Assembly: GCF_000215935.2 (NCBI RefSeq)
Contig: NZ_AFNU02000012.1
Coordinates: 1-64,000, forward strand
Length of the DNA stretch: 64,000 nucleotides
Origin: Haloplasma contractile SSD-17B
GTDB lineage: Bacteria; Bacillota_I; Bacilli_A; Haloplasmatales; Haloplasmataceae
Direction: 5' to 3'
This document shows positions 7,961 through 17,426 of this stretch, piece after piece. How positions within the stretch are numbered: the stretch's first letter is position 1; each line of letters begins with the position of its first letter. The notes beneath the pieces are model-generated. The model ran no database searches, was not told the origin of the DNA, and was given only the letters and a program-made list of their open reading frames with translations. The position numbers and the translations under genes are program-made.

Positions 7961-9661
7961 ATGAATTTATTACTCACATCTACCGCAATTAATTATCAGA
8001 CAATCATCTTTGGGCTTATTGGTGGTTTAGGGATCTTTTTATATGGTATACACGCAATGGGTGAATCAATCAAGATTCTAGCAGGCGATAAAATGAAGGC
8101 CATCATTGAGAAGTATACGACGAATCCACTAAAAGGATTACTGGTAGGAACACTAGTTACTGTACTCCTTCAAAGTTCTTCTGGTACCACTGCACTTACA
8201 ATTGGATTAGTACGAGCAGGTTTAATGACATTCCCTCAATCAATAGGAATCATCATGGGTGCCAATATCGGAACAACAGTTACAGCATTCTTAATTGGAC
8301 TGAAGATATCAAATTATTCGCTTCTCTTTGTAGGTGTTGGAGCATTTCTTATATTCTTCATGCGAAATAAGAAATTAAATACTTACGGAAAAGCTTTACT
8401 AGGATTTGGTTTAATCTTTTTAGGAATGCAGTTTATGGGAGCTGAACTTAAGGCCCTTGCAAAACAAGAGGTTTTCAATTCTTTTATGTTGAAGTTCGGT
8501 AAAAATCCATTATTAGCTGTTTTAGGTGGTACAGGATTAACAGCACTTGTACAATCGTCTTCTGCATCAACAGGTATTGTTCAAAGTTTATATGAAAGCG
8601 ACGCAATCAGTTTACGTGGTGCGATCCCAATGTTACTTGGTAATAATATAGGAACTACAATAACTGCTATTCTAGCAGCAATCGGTGGTTCAATCGCAGC
8701 TAAACGTGCTTCTATATTTCATGTTATATTCAATGTAACTGGGGCAATTTTATTTTTATTAATACTAAATCCATATTATAACTTAATTGTAAAGATAACT
8801 GAATTTACTGATATTTCAAAAGAAATGGAAATCGCCGTTTCGCATATCATTTTTAATTTTACAATGGCATTTCTATTAATTTGGTTTGTTAAACAGTTAG
8901 AATGGCTTGTCAAAAAAATCATTCCAGGTACTGATAAATTTGATGGTCAATATAACGATGAGTTATTTAATGAAGTTATAATTCATGAATCTCCAGTATT
9001 AGCACTAGAATCAAGTAAAAAGGCGATCTTACATATGACAAACATTGTTGAAGACATGTTTAATGAAACCTATAAATATGCTAAAACATCGAATGTTAAA
9101 ACACTAGAGGAAGCACAACAACTTGAAACGATCATTAACGCATTAGACCGAAAGATACACGATTATTTAATAAAACTAACCTCTTCTGTAGAAGGAGAGC
9201 AATCTAAAATATTATCTAAATATTTAGACACGATTCGAGACTTAGAGAGAATTGGAGATCACTGTGAAAATATTTTAGAAGTTTGTGAATACATAGATGA
9301 ACATAAAGGGTCTTTAACAGAAAAAGCTTGGGTTGATTTAGACTTAATGTTTGACACTGTTAGAAAAATGATTGAAAATTCAAAAATCATTATTGACACA
9401 AATGAAAAGGATCTAGCTTCTAAAGTTGTAGAAATAGAAGACAGTGTCGACCGTCTTGAGAAGAAAGCTAGAAAACGTCACATAAAACGTGTTAATGAAG
9501 GAATTTGTACTTCAGAGACGAATGTCAACTTTGTTGAACTTCTATCTAATTTAGAGCGAATAGGAGATCACTGTTGTAACATAGCTGAATATGCTTTAAA
9601 TGAAGATTATTATGTAGTAATGGACGAGGAAGAGTTTGATTTAAGTACCTATCATGGATAA
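7961..9661 (+). CDS. Na/Pi cotransporter family protein with PhoU-like domain
   Basis: 566 residues. The N-terminal ~310 residues hold eight or more membrane segments with the duplicated signature LLQSSSGTTAL (near residue 65) and LVQSSSASTGI (near 190), typical of NptA/YjbB-type sodium-phosphate transporters. From ~residue 340 follows a helical PhoU-like region with two repeats ending in ERIGDHCENI and ERIGDHCCNI. It probably moves phosphate with Na+ while the PhoU part gates or senses it. The ATG at 7961 follows CGGAGG; the upstream in-frame ATG at 7889 lacks a site and would add 24 atypical residues. Monocistronic, with a strong terminator. Confidence 0.9.
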   Translation: MNLLLTSTAINYQTIIFGLIGGLGIFLYGIHAMGESIKILAGDKMKAIIEKYTTNPLKGLLVGTLVTVLLQSSSGTTALTIGLVRAGLMTFPQSIGIIMGANIGTTVTAFLIGLKISNYSLLFVGVGAFLIFFMRNKKLNTYGKALLGFGLIFLGMQFMGAELKALAKQEVFNSFMLKFGKNPLLAVLGGTGLTALVQSSSASTGIVQSLYESDAISLRGAIPMLLGNNIGTTITAILAAIGGSIAAKRASIFHVIFNVTGAILFLLILNPYYNLIVKITEFTDISKEMEIAVSHIIFNFTMAFLLIWFVKQLEWLVKKIIPGTDKFDGQYNDELFNEVIIHESPVLALESSKKAILHMTNIVEDMFNETYKYAKTSNVKTLEEAQQLETIINALDRKIHDYLIKLTSSVEGEQSKILSKYLDTIRDLERIGDHCENILEVCEYIDEHKGSLTEKAWVDLDLMFDTVRKMIENSKIIIDTNEKDLASKVVEIEDSVDRLEKKARKRHIKRVNEGICTSETNVNFVELLSNLERIGDHCCNIAEYALNEDYYVVMDEEEFDLSTYHG

Positions 9662-9695
9662 CAACTAATCGAACAATAAAATCAATATATATTCA

Positions 9696-9742
9696 GGGCA
9701 TCTCAAATTAATCATACTTGATTGTTGAGATGCCCTTTTTTT
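9696..9742 (+). terminator. Strong terminator after Na/Pi cotransporter gene
   Basis: GGGCATCTCAA/TTGAGATGCCC, an 11-base-pair perfect stem, then TTTTTTT. Confidence 0.92.
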
Positions 9743-10040
9743 ATTAGTTCGAAATCATTTTTATACTCACTATATTGACTTATCTTTCACGCTGCTTAAC
9801 GATGTATATTATTTTCTATTAAGTTTTTAATATCTTCTGGGAAAAGTCCTTCAAATTCACACAGGGTGGGAAATTTATATATTTCAAACTAAAACTCTAT
9901 AACAAAGCACAAATACTTTTTCTCACCTGTTTTAAATGGGTATAATTGATACCATAGTTAATAGAGAAGCTAGAGTCATCAGGACTGTTGTAAACTATAG
10001 CTTATATTCAAAGAATTTATTGATTCGATAGTACTATATA
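9743..10040. other. Intergenic region, nothing recognised
   Basis: About 300 AT-rich bases between convergent terminators. No ORF with family resemblance, RNA motif or repeat was seen. Confidence 0.5.
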
Positions 10041-10072
10041 AAAAAATGAGAAGGTACGTATTCCTTCTCATT
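10041..10072 (-). terminator. Terminator after the TolB-like gene
   Basis: AATGAGAAGG/CCTTCTCATT with A and T tracts on both sides; it immediately follows the minus-strand gene ending at 10081 and may work in both directions. Confidence 0.85.
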
Positions 10073-10080
10073 TTAAAATT

Positions 10081-10926
10081 CTATTCATCAAGTTTATAGG
10101 TAACAAATGCAAATTCTTTACTATCAGGTGACCATGAATTTACGTTCATTGTACCTTGGCCACCAAACACATCGAGCAGGGTCGTAACGTCTCCACCATT
10201 TGCTGACATCATGCGAATTTTAACATCTTTATTAGCAGGGTGATCCCCAGGCGCTACTTGATCTTTGTAGTAAGAGATAAAAACAACCTTTTCTCCATCC
10301 GGTGAGATATGTGGGAACCAATTATTAAAGTCATCTTTCGTCATCCTGGTTTGCTCACTTCCATCAGCATTCATACGCCATATTTGCATTAACCCACTAC
10401 GTACAGAGTTAAACCAAATATGGTCACCACTTGGAGAATATTCAGGACCATCATCTAATCCCTCAGCTGTTGTTAAACGAGTCTCTTCTCCTCCAGTTGC
10501 AGGTATTGTATAAATATCAAAGTTACCATTTCGCTCAGCACAATAAGCCAGTGTACGACCATCAGGCGACCAGCCGTGTAAATAACTTGGAGCATTAGGC
10601 GTAACTAAAGTTGGCTTTCCACCTTCAAGCGGCAATGTCCAGATGCGAGACTCATATGATTCCTTATGACCAGAACTAATTGCGATCATCTTACCATCAA
10701 AACTTAACACATGGTCATTGTTACATGATGTACAATCTTCAGTATTGATTTGCGTTGATTCCAAACTCTCTAAGTCAAATCTAAATATATGCCCATCTGC
10801 ATTATATACTAAATTCTTACCATCCATCGTCCAATTTGGTGCTTCTATATGTCCATTAAATACGTTAAGTACTCGACATTCCTTTTGTTCAACATTATAA
10901 ACGTGTAATATACTCTTCATGATCAA
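10081..10926 (-). CDS. TolB-like/PD40 beta-propeller protein
   Basis: About 280 residues, no signal peptide, so likely cytosolic. It is built of PD40/WD40-like blades: [51 protein letters not shown] and [10 protein letters not shown], each followed by a strand such as [16 protein letters not shown] or [15 protein letters not shown]. Six blades fit one complete propeller. The family includes TolB and oligogalacturonate-lyase-like proteins; without a catalytic domain a binding role is likelier. TTG at 10926 is best spaced from GGGAGAG; an ATG two codons later is the alternative. Monocistronic. Confidence 0.8.
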   Translation of the reverse strand: MIMKSILHVYNVEQKECRVLNVFNGHIEAPNWTMDGKNLVYNADGHIFRFDLESLESTQINTEDCTSCNNDHVLSFDGKMIAISSGHKESYESRIWTLPLEGGKPTLVTPNAPSYLHGWSPDGRTLAYCAERNGNFDIYTIPATGGEETRLTTAEGLDDGPEYSPSGDHIWFNSVRSGLMQIWRMNADGSEQTRMTKDDFNNWFPHISPDGEKVVFISYYKDQVAPGDHPANKDVKIRMMSANGGDVTTLLDVFGGQGTMNVNSWSPDSKEFAFVTYKLDE

Positions 10927-11210
10927 TTCAACTCTCCCAACTATAATATTTATATTCTATACTTCATAAGAAGCTGCCTTATAATTCATTAGTTTATTTG
11001 AATAACAATATAGATTCTTTTCTTTTTCGTTGTATTCGTGAATCCTGTTGCTATAGGTCGTCATCTACGTGATTTCTGTATAGGGTATTAAATTAAATTA
11101 TAAAGTCTTGCTAAAATACTATTACTCTTGTGTATTGTATAATTATAAACTAGAGATAACATTGTCATATATGACTTTTAACATTAATTACCTCACTTTA
11201 AAAGGTATAG

Positions 11211-11262
11211 AGGCTCTGTTAGGATGAATTTTATAACAACACAGTTCGCTTACAGAGCCTTC
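11211..11262. repeat. Dispersed hairpin repeat, copy 1
   Basis: GGCTCTGT...ACAGAGCC stem around a loop containing ATTTTATAACAACAC. A second copy with the same stem and a related loop lies at 33637-33690. Because the loops also match, they are probably homologous elements (a MITE-like or small structured repeat) rather than chance terminators. No gene lies directly before this copy. Confidence 0.5.
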
Positions 11263-11351
11263 TATTTTTACACAAATCCATATGAATTCAGATGTGTATA
11301 ACCTTGCATGAGTTCATTGCTATACTAAGTTTTTAAATCCTTTAGATCGTA

Positions 11352-11555
11352 TTACTCATCATAACTCAACCCAAACCCAAATGGAAATTCTATCGATGAT
11401 GGATCATAATCCTCTGAGTTGACAGTGTAACCAAATTTAGTCGCATCGTCTAACCACGTTACGGGTAGCTTTCCGGTAAAATTATAATCACCATACAATA
11501 CATCAGCAATACCTAAACCGCCTTCACTCCGAACTGCACAAACATCACTATATGA
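11352..11555 (-). pseudogene. C-terminal remnant of a GH3 beta-glucosidase
   Basis: The minus-strand frame reads SEGGLGIADVLYGDYN, then FTGKLPVTW, then IEFPFGFGLSYDE and TAA. This is the characteristic end of the second (C-terminal) domain of family 3 beta-glucosidases (usual GxADVLFGDxNPSGKLPxT ... FPFGxGLSY). Only ~68 codons remain of a family normally above 700 residues; an in-frame TGA lies at 11556-11558 and no catalytic domain is present upstream. It is a dead fragment, and the rest has been deleted. Confidence 0.8.
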
Positions 11556-11570
11556 TCAGCTATACGATCT

Positions 11571-11588
11571 TACAAAAACGTTTTCGTT
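11571..11588. promoter_or_regulatory. Possible cre-like palindrome near the GH3 remnant
   Basis: AACGAAAACGTTTTTGT (read on the minus strand) resembles CcpA cre sites (TGNAANCGNTNNCA) with mismatches at the ends. A carbon-catabolite site would suit a glucosidase gene, but the gene is now dead and the match is imperfect. Confidence 0.25.
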
Positions 11589-11674
11589 ATTCTAATTAAG
11601 TATACCATGTATGCTTCCTTCTAAAAAGACATTACTAAAGTTTATCGATCAATTCATCGAGAATCTATTCCATC

Positions 11675-11703
11675 AAAAAACTGTCCAATAAGTTAATGGA
11701 CAG
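11675..11703 (-). terminator. Terminator downstream of the 11797-12240 gene
   Basis: CTGTCC...GGACAG hairpin, followed on the minus strand by TTTTTT. Confidence 0.7.
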
Positions 11704-11796
11704 TCTATCATTACCTATTATACAAAACACTAGCATTAAAGGACTCAGTCAAACATGTTTAATGATAGATCGACAGGGTTTAGTTATAGTAAAAAT

Positions 11797-12240
11797 TTAA
11801 CGTTCTGCATTTTCATTAAACGTATATTCTTCTAAGAACTCCCATGTCTCATCTGTTAACTCTTTAATCCCATAATCACCAGTATCATCTTCGAGTTGAA
11901 AATGAGTATCATCAATTACTATTATACTAATAATACCCTCTTCATCTATTAAATAAAGCATGTAGTTAAGACACTTTACAGGTTCTTCATAATCGGCATC
12001 ATTATATTTTAAACCATTTATCTTGTTCATCAATTTTTTTATTTCATCCTTCTCTGATAAATAAAAACGTCGTTCAGATTCCTCAGTATCACATCCATGT
12101 TCAATCTGAGGTTCATCTTTATATATTCGGATTTGCTGAGGCACTCTATAGGATAATTCTTCTATTTCTTTTCTCAAATATAGAAATAATATTGCGGCAG
12201 TAGTGATCATTATTAAAAGTATAGCCATTACTCGCTTCAC
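11797..12240 (-). CDS. Small membrane-anchored protein, unknown function
   Basis: 147 residues. One N-terminal hydrophobic segment (residues ~4-22, AILLIMITTAAILFLYL) and then a charged, acidic soluble part, probably outside the cell. No lipobox and no family recognised. The start is a GTG with AAGGGGGC upstream. It is followed by a terminator and preceded by the unknown gene at 12351-13112 on the same strand, 110 bases away, so the two may be co-transcribed. Confidence 0.6.
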   Translation of the reverse strand: MKRVMAILLIMITTAAILFLYLRKEIEELSYRVPQQIRIYKDEPQIEHGCDTEESERRFYLSEKDEIKKLMNKINGLKYNDADYEEPVKCLNYMLYLIDEEGIISIIVIDDTHFQLEDDTGDYGIKELTDETWEFLEEYTFNENAER

Positions 12241-12350
12241 TCTAACGCCCCCTTTAATTAATAATAATCTATTGCGATTAAAATAATCTTTATTTACACA
12301 ATAGTAAAGCGTTGTTTAATATATTATCATCGATTATCTTACAATTTTAA

Positions 12351-13112
12351 CTACCACGGATCGTATTCTTCAACCCCATTACTAAGCAGCTCATAAATCT
12401 CCTCATTCGTATAGTCACATGTTAATCTATTGATAGCATCTACATTCTCGTTCAGGTATGGTTCTTTAGTAATCTCTAAATAATCAAAGTGAGTCGTTCC
12501 TAATAAGTCTATTAAATGCGACTTTGATATACGTTTGATTGTATAATGTTGCTCAAAACCACATTCAGGGTTATATAGACCATACATACTGTATGCATCG
12601 TCATCCTGCATAATGTGGATCCTATTTGCCTCTGGAATATGATTGTTAAGGCTGTGAATCACATATTGAATTGCCTCATCACGATTATTAAATAGCTGAT
12701 CTCCCAAGACATGATAGTTTTTCATTTCATCCTGCTCAACCACCTCATCACCATCTAAGTAATAAAGACTCGTAAAGTAATCAATATAATATAAATCCGA
12801 CCCTTTTTCTAAGTTAGTTAGCACCTTATTAAGCGAGCTTTCTTTCACTGCATGCACCTGAATATCGAAGGTAAAAAAGTCACAGTATAACTGCACGGAC
12901 CCTCTACTAATATTGACATCGAGCTCTCTTAGTAAGTCACGATTATGTTCTAAATCCAAACTTTCGTAAAGGTAGTCTTCTGCAAACTTTAGTGCATCCT
13001 TTTTTGAAGTAAAAAATTTATTCTCTAGTATTGGCGTTCCTTCATAAAAATTCCCTTCTTCAGTACTCCCCATTGTTAGAAAATAGATGTTATCCACAGT
13101 TTTATCACTCAT
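12351..13112 (-). CDS. Cytosolic protein of two similar halves, unknown function
   Basis: 253 residues, no signal or membrane segment. The two halves look related: ILENKFFTSKKDALKFAEDY (residues ~28-47) resembles VLGDQLFNNRDEAIQYVIHS (~135-154). After each comes a beta-rich stretch and then VKESSLNKVL or ISKSHLIDLL. This suggests an internal duplication. Acidic overall. RBS AGGAGG before the ATG. Family not recognised. Confidence 0.65.
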   Translation of the reverse strand: MSDKTVDNIYFLTMGSTEEGNFYEGTPILENKFFTSKKDALKFAEDYLYESLDLEHNRDLLRELDVNISRGSVQLYCDFFTFDIQVHAVKESSLNKVLTNLEKGSDLYYIDYFTSLYYLDGDEVVEQDEMKNYHVLGDQLFNNRDEAIQYVIHSLNNHIPEANRIHIMQDDDAYSMYGLYNPECGFEQHYTIKRISKSHLIDLLGTTHFDYLEITKEPYLNENVDAINRLTCDYTNEEIYELLSNGVEEYDPW

Positions 13113-13337
13113 TATTACGTTCCTCCTACTAATAATTAATTCCCTCTGTTGTTCAACTCATTTGGAAAATTCAATTATTCGTCTAGATTAAATGGTCAAT
13201 CACCATTATAGATGCATTTACTACAATAAAGTCCGACACTAAAACTTTACACCAGAATTTAAAGTGGACGTTAATATCATTATCGTTCATAACGCATCTT
13301 CTACCTATTTACCTGTTTATCAGTGGTTTAACAATCA

Positions 13338-14186
13338 TCACTTTAAAAACCGTATATACCTAATCGTCAAAACACCTGCTATAACGCCTAAAATCACAAA
13401 TGAACTAACAGTACCGATGAGTTGATTAATAGGAATATCGATATCCATAACGATTTGAACAATTGTTTGACAAATAACAGTTAATCCAATAATTACAATA
13501 AACACTAATAAAATAGGGGCCATTTTATATCCGACGGCTTGTCCTTTTAATAAGGCAATAGCACTCCCTATATAAATAGGGAAGATAATAGCTAAATCGA
13601 ACACAAAGGTTGGTTCTGTTGTATAGATCTCAATTGTTGATAAATGATGCCCATTAACAATCGCTGGAATAATAAATTGTAACCATACCAAGGTAGAGCA
13701 CCCACATATGATTAAGAATAAAGCGGTCCCCTTGAATGGTTTACCCTCTACAGAAGAAATATTGTCTGCTTTAAATAAATTAACCAATGAAAAAATCATG
13801 GAAAATAATGAGGCAGAAAATAGTAATACATACAGCAAAAATAATCGATTAAAGGTTACACCAAAAACAAGACAAGATGAATAATACAAGATTGCAGATA
13901 GTAATCCTATTTGAATAAACTTAAACTTAGCTACTCTACTACTTAGGATCATCGTATAGAGAAACAAGATCACAACAACTAGCATAGAAAGGTCAGAACC
14001 TTTATTGACACTAGCCTTAAAAACAGAATCATTTTTATAAATACCATCACCATACAAGGTAATAACTTCGTTATATATAGTATCCGTTATAATCTTACTC
14101 TCACCAGTCGTATAAAAAAGCCCAAAACCGGCAGTAATCATTACAAGTATCACGATAAGATAGTTTAAATAGTCTATTTTCTTCAT
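13338..14186 (-). CDS. Polytopic membrane protein, unknown function
   Basis: 282 residues with about seven or eight hydrophobic segments, and an extracellular-looking loop after the first (residues ~28-62). No transport or catalytic motif is recognised. The ATG follows GAAAGGGATC. It lies directly downstream of the M18 aminopeptidase gene on the same strand, but the hairpin at 14217-14255 separates them, so it is probably expressed separately. Confidence 0.6.
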   Translation of the reverse strand: MKKIDYLNYLIVILVMITAGFGLFYTTGESKIITDTIYNEVITLYGDGIYKNDSVFKASVNKGSDLSMLVVVILFLYTMILSSRVAKFKFIQIGLLSAILYYSSCLVFGVTFNRLFLLYVLLFSASLFSMIFSLVNLFKADNISSVEGKPFKGTALFLIICGCSTLVWLQFIIPAIVNGHHLSTIEIYTTEPTFVFDLAIIFPIYIGSAIALLKGQAVGYKMAPILLVFIVIIGLTVICQTIVQIVMDIDIPINQLIGTVSSFVILGVIAGVLTIRYIRFLK

Positions 14187-14211
14187 ACTCGATCCCTTTC
14201 AATTCAACTAT

Positions 14212-14255
14212 AAAAAAGCTGCCTCAAAAAATTAGTTCAATTTTGTGAGACAGCT
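14212..14255 (-). terminator. Terminator after M18 aminopeptidase gene
   Basis: AGCTGTCTCA/TGAGGCAGCT stem on the minus strand followed by a run of T, 20 bases after the stop codon. Confidence 0.8.
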
Positions 14256-14275
14256 TCCTATTATGTCAGTTTATA

Positions 14276-15640
14276 TTATTTAGTTAAGAATAATTTGTAA
14301 GCAAGATATGCTTCATATACATCTGCTTTTGATACAATTTCCATTGGTGCATGCATGTTGTGTACAGCTACACCAGCATCAATAACATTCATATTGTAAT
14401 TTCCTAAGATATAGGCAATTGTTCCGCCTCCACCTTGGTCTACTTTACCAAGTTCAGCTGTTTGGTAATGAATGTCATTACTATCCATGATATTTCTTAA
14501 CCATGCAATGTATTCAGGGTTGGCATCGTTACTTCCACCTTTACCACCTCTACCCGTATATTTATTAAAGCAGACTCCTCTACCGAAGTAAGCACTGTTC
14601 TTTTCTTCATTAACGCCTGCGAATAATGGATCGAATCCTGCACTAACATCACTTGATAACATTTTACTATTTTGCATCGCTCTTTTTAACGAGAGGTATG
14701 ACGTATCGTTTTGTAAATGTAATAACTCAGCAATCGTATTCTCAAAGAATAACGATGCTGCACCTGTAGCTCCTACACTTCCAATTTCTTCTTTATCAAC
14801 AAGGATACAGCACGTTGTGTATTCACATTCTTCTATATCTAAAATAGCCTTTAATGATGTATAAGAACATACACGATCATCATGTCCGTATCCTGCAATC
14901 ATACTACGATCTAGACCATAGTCTCTTGCTTTTCCTGCAGGTACCACTTCAAGTTCAGATGAAATAAAGTCCTCTTCCTCAATGTCATATTTTTCGTTTA
15001 ATAGTTTTAATATGTTTGCTTTAACAGCGTCTTTTTCTTCACCATCTAAAGGAATACTTCCAAATGTAACGTCTAGATTTTCTCCTTCAATTACTTTTGA
15101 TGCTGTCTTCTTCATTTGATCAGCCGATAAGTGAATTAAAAGGTCAGATATTCCAACAACAGGATCGTTTTCATCTTCACCGATTTCAATGTTTACAACT
15201 GTTCCATCTTTTTTAACAACAACTCCGTGAATCGCAAGTGGAATCGTTACCCATTGGTATTTCTTAATCCCACCGTAATAATGTGTATCGAGTAATGCGA
15301 AGTCGTTCTTTTCGTATAATGGATTTTGCTTAAGGTCTAGACGCGGTGAATCGATGTGAGCACCTAAAATGCGTAGCCCCTCTGTAATTGGCTTTTTACC
15401 AATTTGAAATAATGCAATGTTTTTCGCCATGTTAACTGCGTAAACCTTGTCTCCTTCTTTTAGAGAATCTACATCTTCAATGTTTACATAACCATGTTGT
15501 TCCGCCAGTTTAATACTTTCATCCACACAAAGACGTTCTGTTTTTCCCTTTGTTATAAAGTCTTTATACCCTTCACCAAAGCTCATGATTTGGTTCATCT
15601 TTTCTTCGCTAATGTTCTTCCAAATATTCTTCGAATACAT
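14276..15640 (-). CDS. M18-family zinc aminopeptidase
   Basis: 454 residues, cytosolic. It matches the bacterial M18 (aminopeptidase I/aspartyl aminopeptidase-type) family in length and motifs: GAHIDSPRLDLK (first metal His/Asp, near residue 95), AGYGHDDRVCSYTSL (bridging Asp, near 250), DKEEIGSVGATGA (catalytic Glu pair, near 280) and the terminal AVHNMHAPMEI (last metal His). It should release N-terminal residues from peptides using two zinc ions. ATG with GGAGAG at good spacing. Monocistronic with its own terminator. Specificity cannot be read from sequence. Confidence 0.92.
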   Translation of the reverse strand: MYSKNIWKNISEEKMNQIMSFGEGYKDFITKGKTERLCVDESIKLAEQHGYVNIEDVDSLKEGDKVYAVNMAKNIALFQIGKKPITEGLRILGAHIDSPRLDLKQNPLYEKNDFALLDTHYYGGIKKYQWVTIPLAIHGVVVKKDGTVVNIEIGEDENDPVVGISDLLIHLSADQMKKTASKVIEGENLDVTFGSIPLDGEEKDAVKANILKLLNEKYDIEEEDFISSELEVVPAGKARDYGLDRSMIAGYGHDDRVCSYTSLKAILDIEECEYTTCCILVDKEEIGSVGATGAASLFFENTIAELLHLQNDTSYLSLKRAMQNSKMLSSDVSAGFDPLFAGVNEEKNSAYFGRGVCFNKYTGRGGKGGSNDANPEYIAWLRNIMDSNDIHYQTAELGKVDQGGGGTIAYILGNYNMNVIDAGVAVHNMHAPMEIVSKADVYEAYLAYKLFLTK

Positions 15641-15817
15641 ACTATACTCTCTCCTCTTTTATAATCTACTTCTATTATAATATAAAAGCCCATTAATTTA
15701 CAGTTAATAGTGGTTATTCCTACCTATATCTTCTGTTTGTGTAATGTGTTGTTCTCATAAATTCTATTTAAAGAGTCTATTATGTCGTATTTTAAGAACA
15801 CATTACAACCAAGCTAG

Positions 15818-16327
15818 TTACCTGCTAATACAATATTTATACAGATAGTCATTTTCCTCTTCATCAAAAATAGTTCCTAATAATTTACCATTGTTCTTTT
15901 CAATGATCTTTTTTGAGACTGTATTATTAATATTACAGGTTAAGATCACTTCATCTATTCCTACTTCTATAGACTTTTTAAGTGCTAGCTTTAGAATTTG
16001 ATAACCATAACCCTTATTCCTATAAGTTGGTGATATATCATACCCTATATGACCAGCACAATCTACATCTTGGTGTCTAATTCTTACGACTCCTACTACC
16101 TCTTTTTTACTGATCATCCAGTAAGTTGAAGTTGTAACATCCCCTTTTAGAAGATTGATTCCCTCTGAAAGATTGTATAGGTCATTTAAATACTCCTGAA
16201 AATGATCTAGTGCCTTTATATATTTGTTAAAATAATGCTGATCGTTAATTTTTTTATATGCTAGTGCATACGTCTTCATACTCTCTTGGAATTTTAGACT
16301 AGGTTCAGTTAAAAATAGTTCGCTCAT
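15818..16327 (-). CDS. GNAT-family N-acetyltransferase
   Basis: 169 residues, cytosolic. A complete acetyl-CoA motif is visible: CAGHIGYDISPTYRNKGYGY (residues ~101-120), with R-N-K-G-Y-G fitting R/Q-x-x-G-x-G/A, followed by VILTCNINNTVSKKIIEKNNG, the usual second half. The N-terminal ~90 residues resemble YjdJ/GNAT proteins of unclear substrate. The ATG at 16327 lies seven bases after GGAGG; the upstream in-frame start would put this site inside the coding region. Confidence 0.85.
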   Translation of the reverse strand: MSELFLTEPSLKFQESMKTYALAYKKINDQHYFNKYIKALDHFQEYLNDLYNLSEGINLLKGDVTTSTYWMISKKEVVGVVRIRHQDVDCAGHIGYDISPTYRNKGYGYQILKLALKKSIEVGIDEVILTCNINNTVSKKIIEKNNGKLLGTIFDEEENDYLYKYCISR

Positions 16328-16447
16328 AAACCATCCTCCATTTACAGACATTTCTCACAATTTTTCTTATGTGTTTATAATGAGATCGCATATGCATATC
16401 TTATAAATCTACTTTATCGTTTGTACACATAGATAAATGAGAATTTT

Positions 16448-17044
16448 CTAAGCTGCACTCTGTAACTCATCCTCACAAACCTCTGTTTCTTCTCGTACTC
16501 TCTTATTAAAAAGCTTAGAGACTTGGTTGAAAATAAAAAATGCGATGACACTACATAAGTATCCGACGAGAATACCAGCTAGTATATCAGTAGGATAATG
16601 TACTGTTAAATATAAGCGCGTGAACGCCATTAATCCTGCTAAACCAAAAATAAGAATTGCATAGATCGTTTTCTTATAAAATTTAAATAGTGTAAATGCA
16701 GCTGCAAAGGCTGATGCTGTATGGCCTGATGGGAGTGAATGCGATGTAGGCTCCTCAATTAATAGTTGAATACCATCCATAAAATGATAAGGCCGCTCAC
16801 GTTTTAGGACTTCCTTTAAAAACATCTCATTTGTTAGATACATAATTGCTAAGGACAGTAACACTAGAAAACCAGCTTTACGGTGCTTTTTGAATACTAA
16901 TAAAATAACAGCAATTGCAATCCAAATCTCTGCAAAATCCCCCAATGATGTCATAAAACTCATAAACCAATCTAAAAATGGTGTATGCAAATCATAAATA
17001 AATCGTAATATTCCCTGCTCAATCACTTCTAAACCTTCTAACAT
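16448..17044 (-). CDS. PAP2-family membrane phosphatase
   Basis: 198 residues, five or six membrane segments. All three phosphatase signatures are present: KEVLKRERPY (KxxxxxxRP), SLPSGHTASAF (PSGH) and TRLYLTVHYPTDILAG (SRxxxxxHxxxD type). Such enzymes dephosphorylate undecaprenyl diphosphate (BcrC-like) or other lipid phosphates at the outer face of the membrane. The ATG at 17044 is best spaced from AGGAGGG; an ATG three codons upstream abuts it. The tail (residues ~180-198) is charged and cytosolic. Stands alone. Confidence 0.88.
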   Translation of the reverse strand: MLEGLEVIEQGILRFIYDLHTPFLDWFMSFMTSLGDFAEIWIAIAVILLVFKKHRKAGFLVLLSLAIMYLTNEMFLKEVLKRERPYHFMDGIQLLIEEPTSHSLPSGHTASAFAAAFTLFKFYKKTIYAILIFGLAGLMAFTRLYLTVHYPTDILAGILVGYLCSVIAFFIFNQVSKLFNKRVREETEVCEDELQSAA

Positions 17045-17053
17045 AATCCTCAT

Positions 17054-17426
17054 CCCTCCTATATATATATGACTATTATACCTTAATTAGATTGCTAAAA
17101 TCTATAAATTTTTAGTTTGATTATGAACGTACTTTTATATTGAATTCTTTAAAAGTCAACTCCATCCTCTAACAGTGATTAAATAATAAGTATTTCAGAT
17201 TAATTATACCTAATTTTAATGTGTTGTTTAATCAAAACTAAGTCTTTTAATGTTTAGAAATCGTTTTGAATTATTAAAATAATTATTAATATGCTTAAGA
17301 ATTAACTTCACTTTATATCACTAAGATTAGTTTTAAACTTTCATTTCCTGTAAGGTTACTATTATAAAAAAATCTATTTTATGTTATTATGAATACAATA
17401 ATAACTATAAAAAGAGGGTTGAATTT
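17054..17426. other. AT-rich intergenic region between divergent genes
   Basis: About 370 bases holding the promoters of the PAP2 and 5'-nucleotidase genes, with no clear consensus box, RNA motif or small gene that I can support. Confidence 0.4.

Noticed and set aside
11211-11262. Insertion sequence end
   Set aside because: Stem resembles some IS ends but there is no transposase or target duplication, so only a repeat is claimed.
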